A DNA stretch of 64,000 nucleotides from positions 1 through 64,000 of the forward strand of contig ONXC01000006.1 of NCBI GenBank assembly GCA_900321715.1, given 5' to 3'. The notes under the pieces were generated by a model, which was not told the DNA's origin, ran no database searches, and saw only the letters and a list, made by a program, of their open reading frames with translations. Below are positions 25,038-34,542 of this stretch, in pieces. The translations under genes were made by a program, and so were the position numbers. How positions within the stretch are numbered: position 1 is the stretch's first letter; the number at the start of each line of letters is the position of its first letter. This DNA is from an uncultured Bacteroidales bacterium (GTDB taxonomy: Bacteria; Bacteroidota; Bacteroidia; Bacteroidales; UBA932).

Positions 25038-25846
25038 TGACAGCAATTTCACGTAATTTTTACCGGATGAGCGCCAATATCCTCTATTTTACGGTAATTC
25101 CGCTCTTCTACTTTCTCTTCACACTGGCCTATCAACCCTTTGAGATCAATGACTTCCTAAGCGTAGGGAAAGGCTATTTCGCTGAAAATCTGATATTTAC
25201 AACACTCATCCTGCTGGGTGTAATGGTGCTGAGCCGCATGCTGCTCTTTATCCTGAGGCACGTGATAGACCTCAGCTGGCCCCTTTATATAACGTGGTGC
25301 GTGGGTGAAATTGTAGCCACCGGACTCTTCTGGTCCATCCTCCTTGGGATAGAATGGAGGCCGGCCATTCCCTATTTCACAGTTATGTCCACCGGCATCC
25401 TGTACCTTGCCGGAATCGTTGCATTCCCCTATGTAATCCTTACTCAGGCCATTCAGCTGCACATTCTGGGCGGCAGCAAACAGCCCGTTCCCGCAGACGA
25501 CAAATCCCTTGTGCGCTTCCATGATGACCAGAAGCGCCTGAAGTTCATAATCTCCTCGCCAGCCATATTATATATAGAGGCAGAGGACAATTATGTGCAT
25601 ATCGTACATCTTGACAACGGCAGGGTTAAAGATTTCACGCTGCGCTCATCCATGCGGGCATTGGAGGAAACCCTCACCAAACATGGCCTCGTGCGCTGCC
25701 ACAGGTCTTATTTCGTAAATGCAGATCACGTTGAACTTGTAAGGAAAGACCTCAACGGCTACGCCCTTGCCAAGCTTGACAGGGACGGCCTTGACCCCGT
25801 ACCGGTTTCAAGAAAGTACTACGATTCCCTGTCGGCCTTATTGTAA
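25037..25846 (+). CDS. Membrane-anchored LytTR transcription regulator
   Basis: A 269-residue protein with no receiver domain. The N-terminal half has about four hydrophobic segments (residues 18-150). A C-terminal LytTR DNA-binding domain covers about 165-269 (ILYIEAEDNYVHIVHLDNG, LVRCHRSYFVN, PVSRKYYDSL). LytTR domains bind direct repeats through beta strands; such a repeat array lies directly upstream. The sensor input, if any, would come from the membrane part. Downstream are a sugar transporter and a ROK kinase, but these have their own promoter. The start is supported by the -7 box 6 nt upstream. Confidence 0.87.
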   Translation: MTAISRNFYRMSANILYFTVIPLFYFLFTLAYQPFEINDFLSVGKGYFAENLIFTTLILLGVMVLSRMLLFILRHVIDLSWPLYITWCVGEIVATGLFWSILLGIEWRPAIPYFTVMSTGILYLAGIVAFPYVILTQAIQLHILGGSKQPVPADDKSLVRFHDDQKRLKFIISSPAILYIEAEDNYVHIVHLDNGRVKDFTLRSSMRALEETLTKHGLVRCHRSYFVNADHVELVRKDLNGYALAKLDRDGLDPVPVSRKYYDSLSALL

Positions 25847-25863
25847 ATGAATCGAAAAATTCG

Positions 25864-25871
25864 TACATTTG
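25864..25871 (+). promoter_or_regulatory. Promoter of the sugar MFS-ROK operon
   Basis: TACATTTG, giving a leader of about 35 nt to the ATG at 25912. Confidence 0.6.
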
Positions 25872-25911
25872 AAAGCTAAACGAAATTAATTTTAACTCTA
25901 ATACTATAACA

Positions 25912-27207
25912 ATGACTAAAACCAAAGAAAACAGCAACATCATCGCTGTTATCACAATGATCTTCCTCTTTGGAATGATCTCCTTTGTGACCAACCTTGC
26001 AGCCCCTATCGGCAACATCTGGAAAATGCAGCCTGGCATCGAGGGTTCCAACACCCTTGGCATGATGGGTAACATGATGAACTTCCTGGCATATGCAATC
26101 ATGGGCATCCCCGCCGGTAACCTCCTCAAGAAGAAGGGTTACAAGTTCACCATCCTCGCAGCCCTGCTGGTTGGCCTTCTGGGCGTTTTTGTCCAGTTCC
26201 TTTCAGGTATTGTAGGCGTTGGCAGCACTATCGGCAACATCCCCACCAACTTCTTCGTATACCTGTTTGGCGCTTTCATCTGCGGCTTCTCCGTATGCAT
26301 GCTCAACACCGTGGTGAACCCTATGCTGAAGATCCTGGGCGGCAAGCGTTCCAACCAGTACATCCAGATCGGCGGCAGCTTCAACTCACTGATGGGCACC
26401 CTCACCCCTATGCTGGTGGGCTCAATGATCGGCACCCTCACTCACGACACCCTTATCTCTGACGTGAACACCCTCCTGTTCATGGCAATGGGCGTGTTTG
26501 CAGTTGCATTCGTAATCCTTCTCTTCGTCCCCATCCAGAACCCGGAGGCAAAGGCAGTGGAAGGCCAGGTGGAGAATCCCCTCAAGTTCAAGCACTTCAT
26601 CCTTGGTGCAATTGCAATCTTTGTATATGTGGGCGTTGAGGTAGGTATTCCCGGAACCCTTAACTTCTACCTCTCAGATCCTGTGAAGGGTGCAGGTATG
26701 GATCCCGCTTCAGCAGTTGCCATCGCCGGCTTCGTGGCAGGTACATACTGGTTCCTCATGCTCGTCGGACGTCTTATCTCTTCCGCAATTTCCGGTAAGG
26801 TAAGCTCCCGCACCCAGCTCACCTGCGTATCGGCAGTAGCCCTCCTCCTCCTGGTACTTGCTATCTTCCTTGGCAATGCCTCATGGGTCAAGATGCCCGT
26901 ATTCACCGGCAGCGGCTTCGGCATGGTTGAGGTTCCCATCGCAGCACTCCTGCTTGTCCTGTGCGGTCTTTGCACCTCAGTTATGTGGGGTACAATCTTC
27001 GACCTATCCGTAGAAGGCCTTGGCGCAGCAACTGAGCGTGCTTCAGGTATCTTCATGGCAATGGTAGTGGGCGGCGGTATCGTTCCTCTTCTCCAGAACT
27101 TCATCGCAGACAAGGTGAACTACATGGCCAGCTACTGGGTGCTTGCAATCTGCGTTGCATTCATCCTCTACTTCGCAGTCGTCGGCTCAAAGATTAAGAA
27201 AGCATAA
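25912..27207 (+). CDS. Sugar MFS transporter (FucP/GluP-like)
   Basis: A 431-residue permease with about 12 membrane segments, most similar in feel to the fucose/glucose-galactose:H+ symporter branch of the MFS (FLFGMISFVTNLAAPI near the start, AYAIMGIPAGNLLKKKGYK as the loop 2-3 motif). It imports a monosaccharide across the inner membrane. The gene for a ROK sugar kinase follows after 2 nt, pointing to import and phosphorylation of glucose or a related hexose. It lies in the block poor in the GGCCGAT heptamer. Confidence 0.82.
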   Translation: MTKTKENSNIIAVITMIFLFGMISFVTNLAAPIGNIWKMQPGIEGSNTLGMMGNMMNFLAYAIMGIPAGNLLKKKGYKFTILAALLVGLLGVFVQFLSGIVGVGSTIGNIPTNFFVYLFGAFICGFSVCMLNTVVNPMLKILGGKRSNQYIQIGGSFNSLMGTLTPMLVGSMIGTLTHDTLISDVNTLLFMAMGVFAVAFVILLFVPIQNPEAKAVEGQVENPLKFKHFILGAIAIFVYVGVEVGIPGTLNFYLSDPVKGAGMDPASAVAIAGFVAGTYWFLMLVGRLISSAISGKVSSRTQLTCVSAVALLLLVLAIFLGNASWVKMPVFTGSGFGMVEVPIAALLLVLCGLCTSVMWGTIFDLSVEGLGAATERASGIFMAMVVGGGIVPLLQNFIADKVNYMASYWVLAICVAFILYFAVVGSKIKKA

Positions 27208-27209
27208 TT

Positions 27210-28166
27210 ATGGCAAAAGACTTAGTTATAGGCATTGACATTGGAGGACAGACCTCCAAGTGCGGCATCGTGGATGCCCGTGGTACAGTTCTGGCACAGA
27301 CAGTTATCCGCTCCGACAACCACACCACCGTAGAGCCCTTCATCGCAGAGCTTGCAGAAGCCCTCAACCATATCATCGCTGAGGCCGGTGCAGAAGGCCG
27401 CATCCGCGGTATCGGCGTAGGCGCCCCCAACGGCAACTACTATACCGGCACCATCGAATGCGCCCCCAACCTGGCCTGGGCACATGACAAGGTGGAATTC
27501 GCAAAACTCCTCTCAGAGCAGATGAACGGAATCCCCGTGTCCCTTACCAATGACGCAAACGCCGCAGCCGTGGGTGAAATGACTTACGGCGCCGCCCGCG
27601 GTATGAAGAATTTCATCATGATTACCCTGGGAACCGGCGTAGGTTCCGGTATCGTGATTGACGGAAACGTGGTTTACGGCCATGACGGCTTTGCCGGTGA
27701 GCTTGGCCACACCACCGCCGTACGTCACAACGGACGTCAGTGCAACTGCGGCAAAACCGGCTGCCTGGAGGCATACTGCAGCGCAATCGGCGTAGCACGT
27801 ACCGCACGTGAATGGCTGGAAATGACTGACGAACCCTCGGAGCTCCGCTCCCTGGACAAAATCACTTCCAAGGATGTCTACGAAGCTGCTAAGGACGGAG
27901 ACAAACTGGCCCTCAGGATCTTCGAATTCACAGGCCGAATCCTCGGAGAGAAGTTCGCGGACTTCATAGAGTTCTCCGCCCCGGAGGCAATTGTGCTCTT
28001 CGGCGGTCTTGCTCGCGCAAAGGAATTCCTCACGGAGCCCATTGTAAAGGCCATGAACGAGAACGTCCTTTCCCTGTGGCGCAACAAGGTTAAACTTGTA
28101 TTCTCCCAGCTCAAGGAATCAGATGCAGCCATCCTTGGAGCATCTGCACTGGCCTGGGAGCTGTAG
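27210..28166 (+). CDS. ROK-family sugar kinase, probable glucokinase
   Basis: A 318-residue cytosolic kinase. The N-terminal phosphate motif GIDIGGQTSKCGIVD (residues 7-21), the catalytic region with SLTNDANAAAVGEM near 110, ELGHTT near 158, and the ROK zinc motif CNCGKTGCLEAYCS near 172-185 are all visible. It lacks the helix-turn-helix of ROK repressors, so it is an enzyme. It forms a two-gene operon with the upstream permease and ends at a strong symmetric terminator. Glucose is the likely substrate; N-acetylmannosamine or other hexoses are alternatives. Confidence 0.88.
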   Translation: MAKDLVIGIDIGGQTSKCGIVDARGTVLAQTVIRSDNHTTVEPFIAELAEALNHIIAEAGAEGRIRGIGVGAPNGNYYTGTIECAPNLAWAHDKVEFAKLLSEQMNGIPVSLTNDANAAAVGEMTYGAARGMKNFIMITLGTGVGSGIVIDGNVVYGHDGFAGELGHTTAVRHNGRQCNCGKTGCLEAYCSAIGVARTAREWLEMTDEPSELRSLDKITSKDVYEAAKDGDKLALRIFEFTGRILGEKFADFIEFSAPEAIVLFGGLARAKEFLTEPIVKAMNENVLSLWRNKVKLVFSQLKESDAAILGASALAWEL

Positions 28167-28185
28167 CATAATAAGCATTATACAA

Positions 28186-28224
28186 AAAAAACGGTCGCCC
28201 TGTATAGAAGGGCGACCGTTTTTT
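28186..28224. terminator. Bidirectional terminator between ROK kinase and SusE/F genes
   Basis: AAAAAACGGTCGCCC (28186-28200) and GGGCGACCGTTTTTT (28210-28224) form a 15-bp stem with a 9-nt loop. The A and T tracts make it functional in both directions. Confidence 0.93.
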
Positions 28225-28239
28225 ATAGAACGATTTATA

Positions 28240-29718
28240 TTATTCGATAGTAGCTGTTCCAGCATTGAAGTCTATAGTGATCTTCTTGCCGGCCTCTACA
28301 TTGCGGCGTGCCTGGTCTCCACCAGCACCACGATATGCAATCTTGCCATCCTCGAAGAAGATGAATTCCGTCTTCCACCAGTCAATCCAGCCGTTAGGAG
28401 TGGTTACACCCTCGATAGCAGCAGAAGGAACAACCTTGGAAGCAAGACGAAGCTCGCCTGCTCCGCTGGTGGTAAGGACCATCTTCTTGCCATCTGCCTT
28501 AAACTGCTCGGCGGAGTCGTAATCCCAGCCGCCCTTGAATACAGCGTCGCCCATACCGACAACAACTGCGGGGGTGATTTCAACCTCATTGTCATTGCCA
28601 TTTACAAGCACTGTATAGAAGCCATCTGCAGCGACTACGCAGTTGCCGTCTGCAATAGTATATCCAACTTTACCTGAACCAGTGAAATCTCCGTTCCATT
28701 CCTTCTTTGCGCAGAACTTGAAGGGCTGTGTATGATCAAACCAGCGAGTGCACCAGAAGTAACCGGGAGCGCCATATACAGGGACAAGCTCTACAATAGT
28801 TTCAGCATTCCAATCCCAGCTTGTACCACCCCACTGGCCACCGTTCATGAACATTGTCTCGGGGGCTGTGGATTCCTTTGTAAGTTTTACATCATAGGTA
28901 AAGCTCTTGCTGAAGTCACCCTGAGCAAGTTTGAAGGAAAGCGTAATGTCATAAAGACCGCCCTTTTCAACCTTGATATTGTTGTCGGCAGCAAGACCAA
29001 GTCCTTTTCCGGTTTCGCCAAGGGATGTTTCAGCCTTTACTTTACCGGCATCGTCAAGGGTTACTTTCCAGTAGTTACCTGTTGCGAACTTGAACTCACC
29101 ATTCTTGGCAAGCTCCTGATCCTTGAGGGTGAAGGTAACGCCGTCATTTGTGAACGAGGAAGCTTCGGCCTTTGTAAAGCCCCAGCTATTCATACCGCCA
29201 CGTACGCCAAAGTCGCTTGCGTCAAGAAGGAGGATCTGGGGTTCCTTAAGATCTCCGGCCTTGTTGATATCAAGAACAATATGATACAGGCCAGTCTTTT
29301 CAACCTTCATGGCAGGGGCGTCATCGCCAATTACAAGGGTTCCCTTGAGAACGGACTCGGGGTTATCGGTATATGCTTCTTCCTCAGGAGTCTTGAATAA
29401 CTCAAGGGCGGCGCTGTAGCGCACCTTCTTTCCACCGTCGTTATAAAGGAGGAAGAATTCCTTACCTCCATCAAGGACGATGTATTTCTCATACATGCCG
29501 TCGCGAACCGGTTTCCCTTCTGCGGCCTCATTAACGCCGGCTACCATGACACACTCGGGCCTGATTTCCTCAGAGCCTGTTGCAGGGCCAGCTACATAGA
29601 AACCATCAACTGTCACTTTTGACCAGTCGATGTCGCTGTTGCCTTTATTGTCATTTTTCTGACAGGAAACAGCAACAACTGCAATCGCAGCAATGAAAAA
29701 TGATAAAACTTTTTTCAT
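28240..29718 (-). CDS. SusE/SusF-like outer-membrane glycan-binding lipoprotein
   Basis: A 492-residue surface lipoprotein (MKKVLSFFIAAIAVVAVSC) with repeated immunoglobulin-like/starch-binding modules. The repeats recur as FYVAGPATG..., GLYHIVLDINKAG, GLYDITLSF and DGFYTVLVNGNDNEVEITP. Aromatic-rich segments (WGGTSWDWN, WIDWWKTEF) could form glycan-binding platforms. It is the last gene of the MFS-SusC-SusD-SusE/F operon, matching the order of starch utilisation loci. SusE/F proteins hold malto-oligosaccharides at the surface. A tandem heptamer lies in its 5' leader. Confidence 0.85.
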   Translation of the reverse strand: MKKVLSFFIAAIAVVAVSCQKNDNKGNSDIDWSKVTVDGFYVAGPATGSEEIRPECVMVAGVNEAAEGKPVRDGMYEKYIVLDGGKEFFLLYNDGGKKVRYSAALELFKTPEEEAYTDNPESVLKGTLVIGDDAPAMKVEKTGLYHIVLDINKAGDLKEPQILLLDASDFGVRGGMNSWGFTKAEASSFTNDGVTFTLKDQELAKNGEFKFATGNYWKVTLDDAGKVKAETSLGETGKGLGLAADNNIKVEKGGLYDITLSFKLAQGDFSKSFTYDVKLTKESTAPETMFMNGGQWGGTSWDWNAETIVELVPVYGAPGYFWCTRWFDHTQPFKFCAKKEWNGDFTGSGKVGYTIADGNCVVAADGFYTVLVNGNDNEVEITPAVVVGMGDAVFKGGWDYDSAEQFKADGKKMVLTTSGAGELRLASKVVPSAAIEGVTTPNGWIDWWKTEFIFFEDGKIAYRGAGGDQARRNVEAGKKITIDFNAGTATIE

Positions 29719-29733
29719 GATTAATTGTTAGAT

Positions 29734-29761
29734 TGATTAATGATTAATGATTAATGATTAA
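29734..29761 (-). repeat. Four tandem TGATTAA heptamers in the SusE/F leader
   Basis: TGATTAA is repeated four times without interruption (TTAATCA on the coding strand), 16-44 nt upstream of the SusE/F start codon. This is the sort of tract that changes length by slippage; an effect on translation is possible but unproven. Confidence 0.9.
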
Positions 29762-29781
29762 TGGTATTTCGGTATAGGTTT

Positions 29782-31512
29782 TTACATTTGGGGATATCCA
29801 GGGTTTTGAGTCCATACGGCATTGCCGCTTTCATCCCTCACGCTCTTTTCAAGAACCTTGTAAGGAATGGGGAACCAGTTGCGGTAGGTATCGGTTGCGG
29901 AAACAAAGTCTACATAGGACTGGTTATTGAATTTGTTAAAACGGATAAGATCACGCCTGCGCATATTCTCCCATGCAAACTCACGCCCGCGTTCATCGAG
30001 GATGCCATCAAGTGTAAGGACAGAAGGATAAGCTGCGTTATATGCACCGTTAGGGTCTGAATCGTAAGCAAAGGCGCGTTTACGCAAAGTTGCGAAATCC
30101 GGATCGGTGAGCCAGCCGCTTACACCCGTACCTCCGCGCAGGATAGCTTCCTCTTTCATCCAAAGGACATCGGCATAACGGAAAAGCACAAAATCATTTT
30201 CCGAATATTTATACTTGCCGCTCTTGTCAATTTCATACTTGATGCAACGGGCTCCTTCAAGGTCCGTCGCCTCTGTCAGAGAACTCACTTCCTTGACTAT
30301 AATGGCATCTGACTGAGCTTCATCCTTATCCTTGCAAAGCGCCCCACTCGCATCATAAATAGGGCCGAGGAACCATCCCCACTGCTTTGTATTATTGGTG
30401 CCAAGGCCCTCATTACCTGGACCGCGGACATCCGTTTCAGCATAACGGTCGATAAAACCAGGACGCGCACAGAAGCCGTTCCATGGTGTTTCCAGAAGGC
30501 CGTAAGTCTTCTGGTGGTTGTAATTGAGAGTAAGCAGGGATATACGGAGCTTATTGAGCATCATGCCATCAGAGCCGGCACGCTCGTCAATGTTAGCGAG
30601 ACCGTTCTCCACTATGACGAAAATATTCTCCTTGGAGGTCTCGTTCTGAATCTTGAAATTGGTGAAATAGTCAGGCTCGATGGAATATGACTTGGCGTTG
30701 ATGACGGCATCGCAGCAGCGGACACAATTGGTATAAAAATCACTGCTGGATGAAATCTTATTGGAGTACTCGTTAGTAAGATTAATATTGTCCGGAGTGC
30801 AACCGAATGATTCGGCATTCAGATACAGGCGGGCAAGAAGTGCATAAGCAAAGCCCTGTGTTGCACGGCCATAGTTGATGGAGCGGGACGTCTCATCAGT
30901 GACTAACGGGAGATTGGGAGCGTTCTTTTCAAGGCAATCCACCAGCTTTGACCATACCTGCTGGGGCTCCATGAGAGGGTCGCTTGCCTTGTCTACGAAT
31001 TCCTCAAGATACGGAATACGGCCGAAACAGTCGAAGAGCATATAATAGTAGTAGGAGCGCATGGTCTCAAGTTCTCCTACATACTGGTTATACACTTTCT
31101 CCGACATGGACTCCTTATTGTTCTCAAGCGTCTTCAGAAGCTTGTTGCAAAGGACGGCACCGGAGATCGTGGTATTCCAAATATTGCGGAATGCGCCGCC
31201 CATCTCGTTCCAGTTATGGGTGTTCAGGTTACGCCAGTAACCGCCATCGGCCCAGTCCTTGTCCGGCATACGGGTAGGACAAAGTCCTTCGTCTGCGGTA
31301 AGAGTAACAACACCCCAATAGCCCCAGTGGTCATGCAGCCATTTTACATCGGCATAGCACTGGCCCACAAGGAGGGCTACGTTTTCCTCGTTTGTCATCA
31401 GGTCCTTGGTGGTAGGATTTCCGTAATTAACCTCTTCCAGCATTTTGTCACAGGACATGAACATGGAGGCCGATACGGCGATGCTTGCGATAAATATTAA
31501 TATCTTTTTCAT
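29782..31512 (-). CDS. SusD/RagB-family nutrient-binding lipoprotein
   Basis: A 576-residue surface lipoprotein (lipobox FMSC near residue 20) that caps the SusC channel and delivers oligosaccharides to it. The helical TPR-like SusD core is recognisable from YYYYMLFDCFGRIPYLEEFV, the central RLYLNAESFG and the C-terminal ERGREFAWENMRRRDLIRFN. The C-terminus FPIPYKVLE...NPGYPQM is characteristic. It lies 12 nt behind susC, in the usual order. Together with SusE/F and the MFS permease it suggests alpha-glucan uptake. Confidence 0.95.
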   Translation of the reverse strand: MKKILIFIASIAVSASMFMSCDKMLEEVNYGNPTTKDLMTNEENVALLVGQCYADVKWLHDHWGYWGVVTLTADEGLCPTRMPDKDWADGGYWRNLNTHNWNEMGGAFRNIWNTTISGAVLCNKLLKTLENNKESMSEKVYNQYVGELETMRSYYYYMLFDCFGRIPYLEEFVDKASDPLMEPQQVWSKLVDCLEKNAPNLPLVTDETSRSINYGRATQGFAYALLARLYLNAESFGCTPDNINLTNEYSNKISSSSDFYTNCVRCCDAVINAKSYSIEPDYFTNFKIQNETSKENIFVIVENGLANIDERAGSDGMMLNKLRISLLTLNYNHQKTYGLLETPWNGFCARPGFIDRYAETDVRGPGNEGLGTNNTKQWGWFLGPIYDASGALCKDKDEAQSDAIIVKEVSSLTEATDLEGARCIKYEIDKSGKYKYSENDFVLFRYADVLWMKEEAILRGGTGVSGWLTDPDFATLRKRAFAYDSDPNGAYNAAYPSVLTLDGILDERGREFAWENMRRRDLIRFNKFNNQSYVDFVSATDTYRNWFPIPYKVLEKSVRDESGNAVWTQNPGYPQM

Positions 31513-31524
31513 GACTTTCCGGTA

Positions 31525-34521
31525 TTACTTGAGTGAAAAATTCAATCCGACAAGGAAAGTTGCCACAGGAGGGTAGAATGAGCAGTAGTCAATACCACCG
31601 TTCCATACAGAAGTGGTATTCACTTCCGGATCCTGGCCGCTATAAGACGTAATGGTGAGAAGATTCTGACCGGTTGCGTAAACACGCATGGACTGAATAT
31701 ACTTGTTGTCCTTAAACGGAATCGTGTATCCAACGGTAAGGTTATCAAGTTTCAGATAAGTACCGCTTTCAAGATAGAAGTCCGTAAACTGAGTCTTCTG
31801 GGTAAGAGTTGTCGATGCGCCATTGATGTCTTTCATGAAAACATTCTTATTATTGGCACTCATAGGACCGTATGCCCATCTTGTCACGTTGAGAATCTTG
31901 TTGCCCACGACACCGCGGAGGAACATGGTGAAATCCCAGTTGCGCCAACGGATAGTGTTATTCCATCCAAAAGTGAAAATCGGCTGCGCGCTGCCAAGAG
32001 GCTGACGGTCTCCCTCGACGGCGGTAGACTCGTCGCAATAACGCACCACGCCGTCTCCCTGATCCGGCCTGGTATATGTCCATATTCCGGTATTGGGATT
32101 GATGCCAAAGAACTTGTAGCCATAGAACGTACCTACGGGCTGGCCTTCCACAAGAATCTGAGTGTCGGTGTTCATGATTCCATTTTCTCCAACGCCACCG
32201 GATGTGGTCTCCGTGTAGTTAAAGCCCATGGAAGGGTCTGACAATGAGGTAATCTTGTTCCGGTTGAAAGAGATGGTAGGAGTTGTAACCCAAGTAAAGT
32301 CATTTGTCTTTACAGGAATATAGCTGATATTTAATTCCACTCCGTAACTGTCCATCTTGCCGGCATTTGCCAGAAGCGTGGTATACTGGTAAGGAGGCGT
32401 GGGAACTTCATAGTCCCAAAGCAGGTCCTTGGTATGACGGTAGTAGACATCCAGGCTACCAAAGAGTCTATCCTTGAGAAGGGAGAAGTCTACACCAAGG
32501 TTGTATTCATATTTCTTTTCCCAGCGAATATCAGGGTTCACATTCTGGCTGACGGTATATGTATAGACATACGCTCCATTATACCAGAAAGTACCGCCAT
32601 TGGAAAGAAGTTCCACGGAGCGGAGGTCGCTGCCAAGGTCATTACCTGTGACACCAAAACCTGCACGGACCTTAAGGTCATCTACCCATGAAACCTTCTT
32701 CATGAAGTCCTCTCCGCTCACACGCCAGCCAAGGCTCACTGCCGGGAAAAGACCCCACTTATGATTGACTCCGAATCGGGATGATCCTTCACGACGAAGT
32801 GACACTGATGCAAGGTATTTCTCCTTATAATTATAATTGACACGGGCAAACTGAGCAATCAAAGTATGTGAATTGCGGTCCGACCCCATGTTCATATCCT
32901 GCTTGGTAGCATCCCCGTCCCCCATCTTGTAATACTTCATCACGTCGGGAGCGGCAAAGCCCTTGTTCTCAAGAGATGAACTGTCATAGAAGAAGTTCTG
33001 ATAAGAAACACCTGCGACGGCGGCAATGCTGTGACCATCGAAGGTACGGTTCCAATCGGCTGTCAGTTCAAACAGTTTGTTGAAACTGGTGTTATTGCTA
33101 CGGCCTGCTTTCTCAGAACCGGCAGCATCTGTGTTGATTATGCTGTTGTACCAGAAAGAGGCATTGTCGCCCTCCTCGATGGCGGCAAATCCACTCACTT
33201 TCAAGCCCTGTACAGGCTTAATGTTTACCGTGGCCTTCACGCTTCCGCGGAAGAAATTGCCGCTACCGTAGGACTCTTTCTGTTTCATGTTCTCGACAGG
33301 ATTGACAAATCCGGTTTCGTCGGAGCGCCAGAAATATCCATTGGCATTATTCTCGTCATAAACAGGATACGTAGGATTGAGCAGGGCGGCATTCTTGAAG
33401 TCTCCGCAGAAATTGTCGTTCCTATAATGCATATAGCTAAGGTCGTACTGCAGGTCTAACCAGCCATCAAGCGCTTTCTGGCCGGCGGCAAGCTTTGCCA
33501 TTATTTCCTGACGGTTTGTTGTCTTTGCGATACCCTCTGCATTCTTGTAATTGAAAGATGCACGATAGTTGAACTTTGAAGAAGATCCTACGATTGCCAC
33601 ATTGTGGTTATGGGCGATAGCGGCAGGACGGCATACTTCGGCCATCCAGTCCGTGCTATAGGATTCTCCACCGGGGCCGACGTAAACATTGCCCACGGCC
33701 TTGCCTCCAGACAACTCGTTGAGGCTGCGGAACTGGTCTGCGGTGGCCATTCCAGTGCTGCGATTACGCACTGATACGGACGCATATCCGGAATACTCCA
33801 CACGGAGGTTGGGGGTGTCGGAAAATGCATCTCCCCTCTTGGTGGTGATTATGATAACGCCGTTAGTACCACGCGTTCCATAAATAGCTGCAGCGGAGCC
33901 ATCTTTCAGAACATCCATGGAGGCAATTTCATCCGGAGAAATGTTGTCTATGTTGGACACGGGAACTCCGTCTACGATGAAAAGCGGGCTGGTACCGGTA
34001 CCTTTATCAAGAGTGGAAAAACCACGGATTTGGATATTGTATCCGGTGCTGGTAGGGTCTGAGGTCGTCTTAATGATATTCAGACCTGCCACCTTACCCT
34101 GAAGCAGTCCCATAGGGTTGGTCTTTACACCGGCATTGAAATCTTCGGCCTTCATTGAAGCCACGGCGCCGGTAACCTCCTTCTTTTTCTGTGAGCCATA
34201 GCCGATAACGACTACGTCGTCAAGGAAGACGGCATCTTCAGCAAGAAGTATGACACCCGGAACCTCGGAAGCCTTGAAGGTCTGGGTTGCGTAGCCGATG
34301 CAGCTGATTTCCACTGTTGCATCTGCACTGGAAACGGTGAGGAGGAAGTCTCCGTCAAGTCCGGTGGAGACACCATTGGTGGTGCCTGCCTCCAGGACCG
34401 TGGCTCCGATAACCGGACCCATGGCGTCTTCTACCACACCTTTAACCTGGTATCCGCCCTGGGCGAATACAGTAGCGCAGGCTGTAAGCAGCACTGCGAT
34501 TGCGGTTAAAATCCTTTTCAT
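31525..34521 (-). CDS. SusC-family TonB-dependent outer-membrane transporter
   Basis: A 998-residue TonB-dependent transporter. After the signal peptide (cleaved near VFAQ) there is a carboxypeptidase-regulatory-like domain (about 25-105), then the plug with the SusC signature VVIGYGSQKKKEVTGAVASM and a PLFIVDGVPV segment near 185. The remainder is a 22-strand barrel ending in VGLNFSLK. It imports oligosaccharides too large for porins, driven by TonB. The pair with SusD is 12 nt downstream. The substrate, probably maltodextrin or starch, is inferred from SusE/F and the permease. Confidence 0.96.
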   Translation of the reverse strand: MKRILTAIAVLLTACATVFAQGGYQVKGVVEDAMGPVIGATVLEAGTTNGVSTGLDGDFLLTVSSADATVEISCIGYATQTFKASEVPGVILLAEDAVFLDDVVVIGYGSQKKKEVTGAVASMKAEDFNAGVKTNPMGLLQGKVAGLNIIKTTSDPTSTGYNIQIRGFSTLDKGTGTSPLFIVDGVPVSNIDNISPDEIASMDVLKDGSAAAIYGTRGTNGVIIITTKRGDAFSDTPNLRVEYSGYASVSVRNRSTGMATADQFRSLNELSGGKAVGNVYVGPGGESYSTDWMAEVCRPAAIAHNHNVAIVGSSSKFNYRASFNYKNAEGIAKTTNRQEIMAKLAAGQKALDGWLDLQYDLSYMHYRNDNFCGDFKNAALLNPTYPVYDENNANGYFWRSDETGFVNPVENMKQKESYGSGNFFRGSVKATVNIKPVQGLKVSGFAAIEEGDNASFWYNSIINTDAAGSEKAGRSNNTSFNKLFELTADWNRTFDGHSIAAVAGVSYQNFFYDSSSLENKGFAAPDVMKYYKMGDGDATKQDMNMGSDRNSHTLIAQFARVNYNYKEKYLASVSLRREGSSRFGVNHKWGLFPAVSLGWRVSGEDFMKKVSWVDDLKVRAGFGVTGNDLGSDLRSVELLSNGGTFWYNGAYVYTYTVSQNVNPDIRWEKKYEYNLGVDFSLLKDRLFGSLDVYYRHTKDLLWDYEVPTPPYQYTTLLANAGKMDSYGVELNISYIPVKTNDFTWVTTPTISFNRNKITSLSDPSMGFNYTETTSGGVGENGIMNTDTQILVEGQPVGTFYGYKFFGINPNTGIWTYTRPDQGDGVVRYCDESTAVEGDRQPLGSAQPIFTFGWNNTIRWRNWDFTMFLRGVVGNKILNVTRWAYGPMSANNKNVFMKDINGASTTLTQKTQFTDFYLESGTYLKLDNLTVGYTIPFKDNKYIQSMRVYATGQNLLTITSYSGQDPEVNTTSVWNGGIDYCSFYPPVATFLVGLNFSLK

Positions 34522-34542
34522 TAGTGTGATTATTGGTTAATA

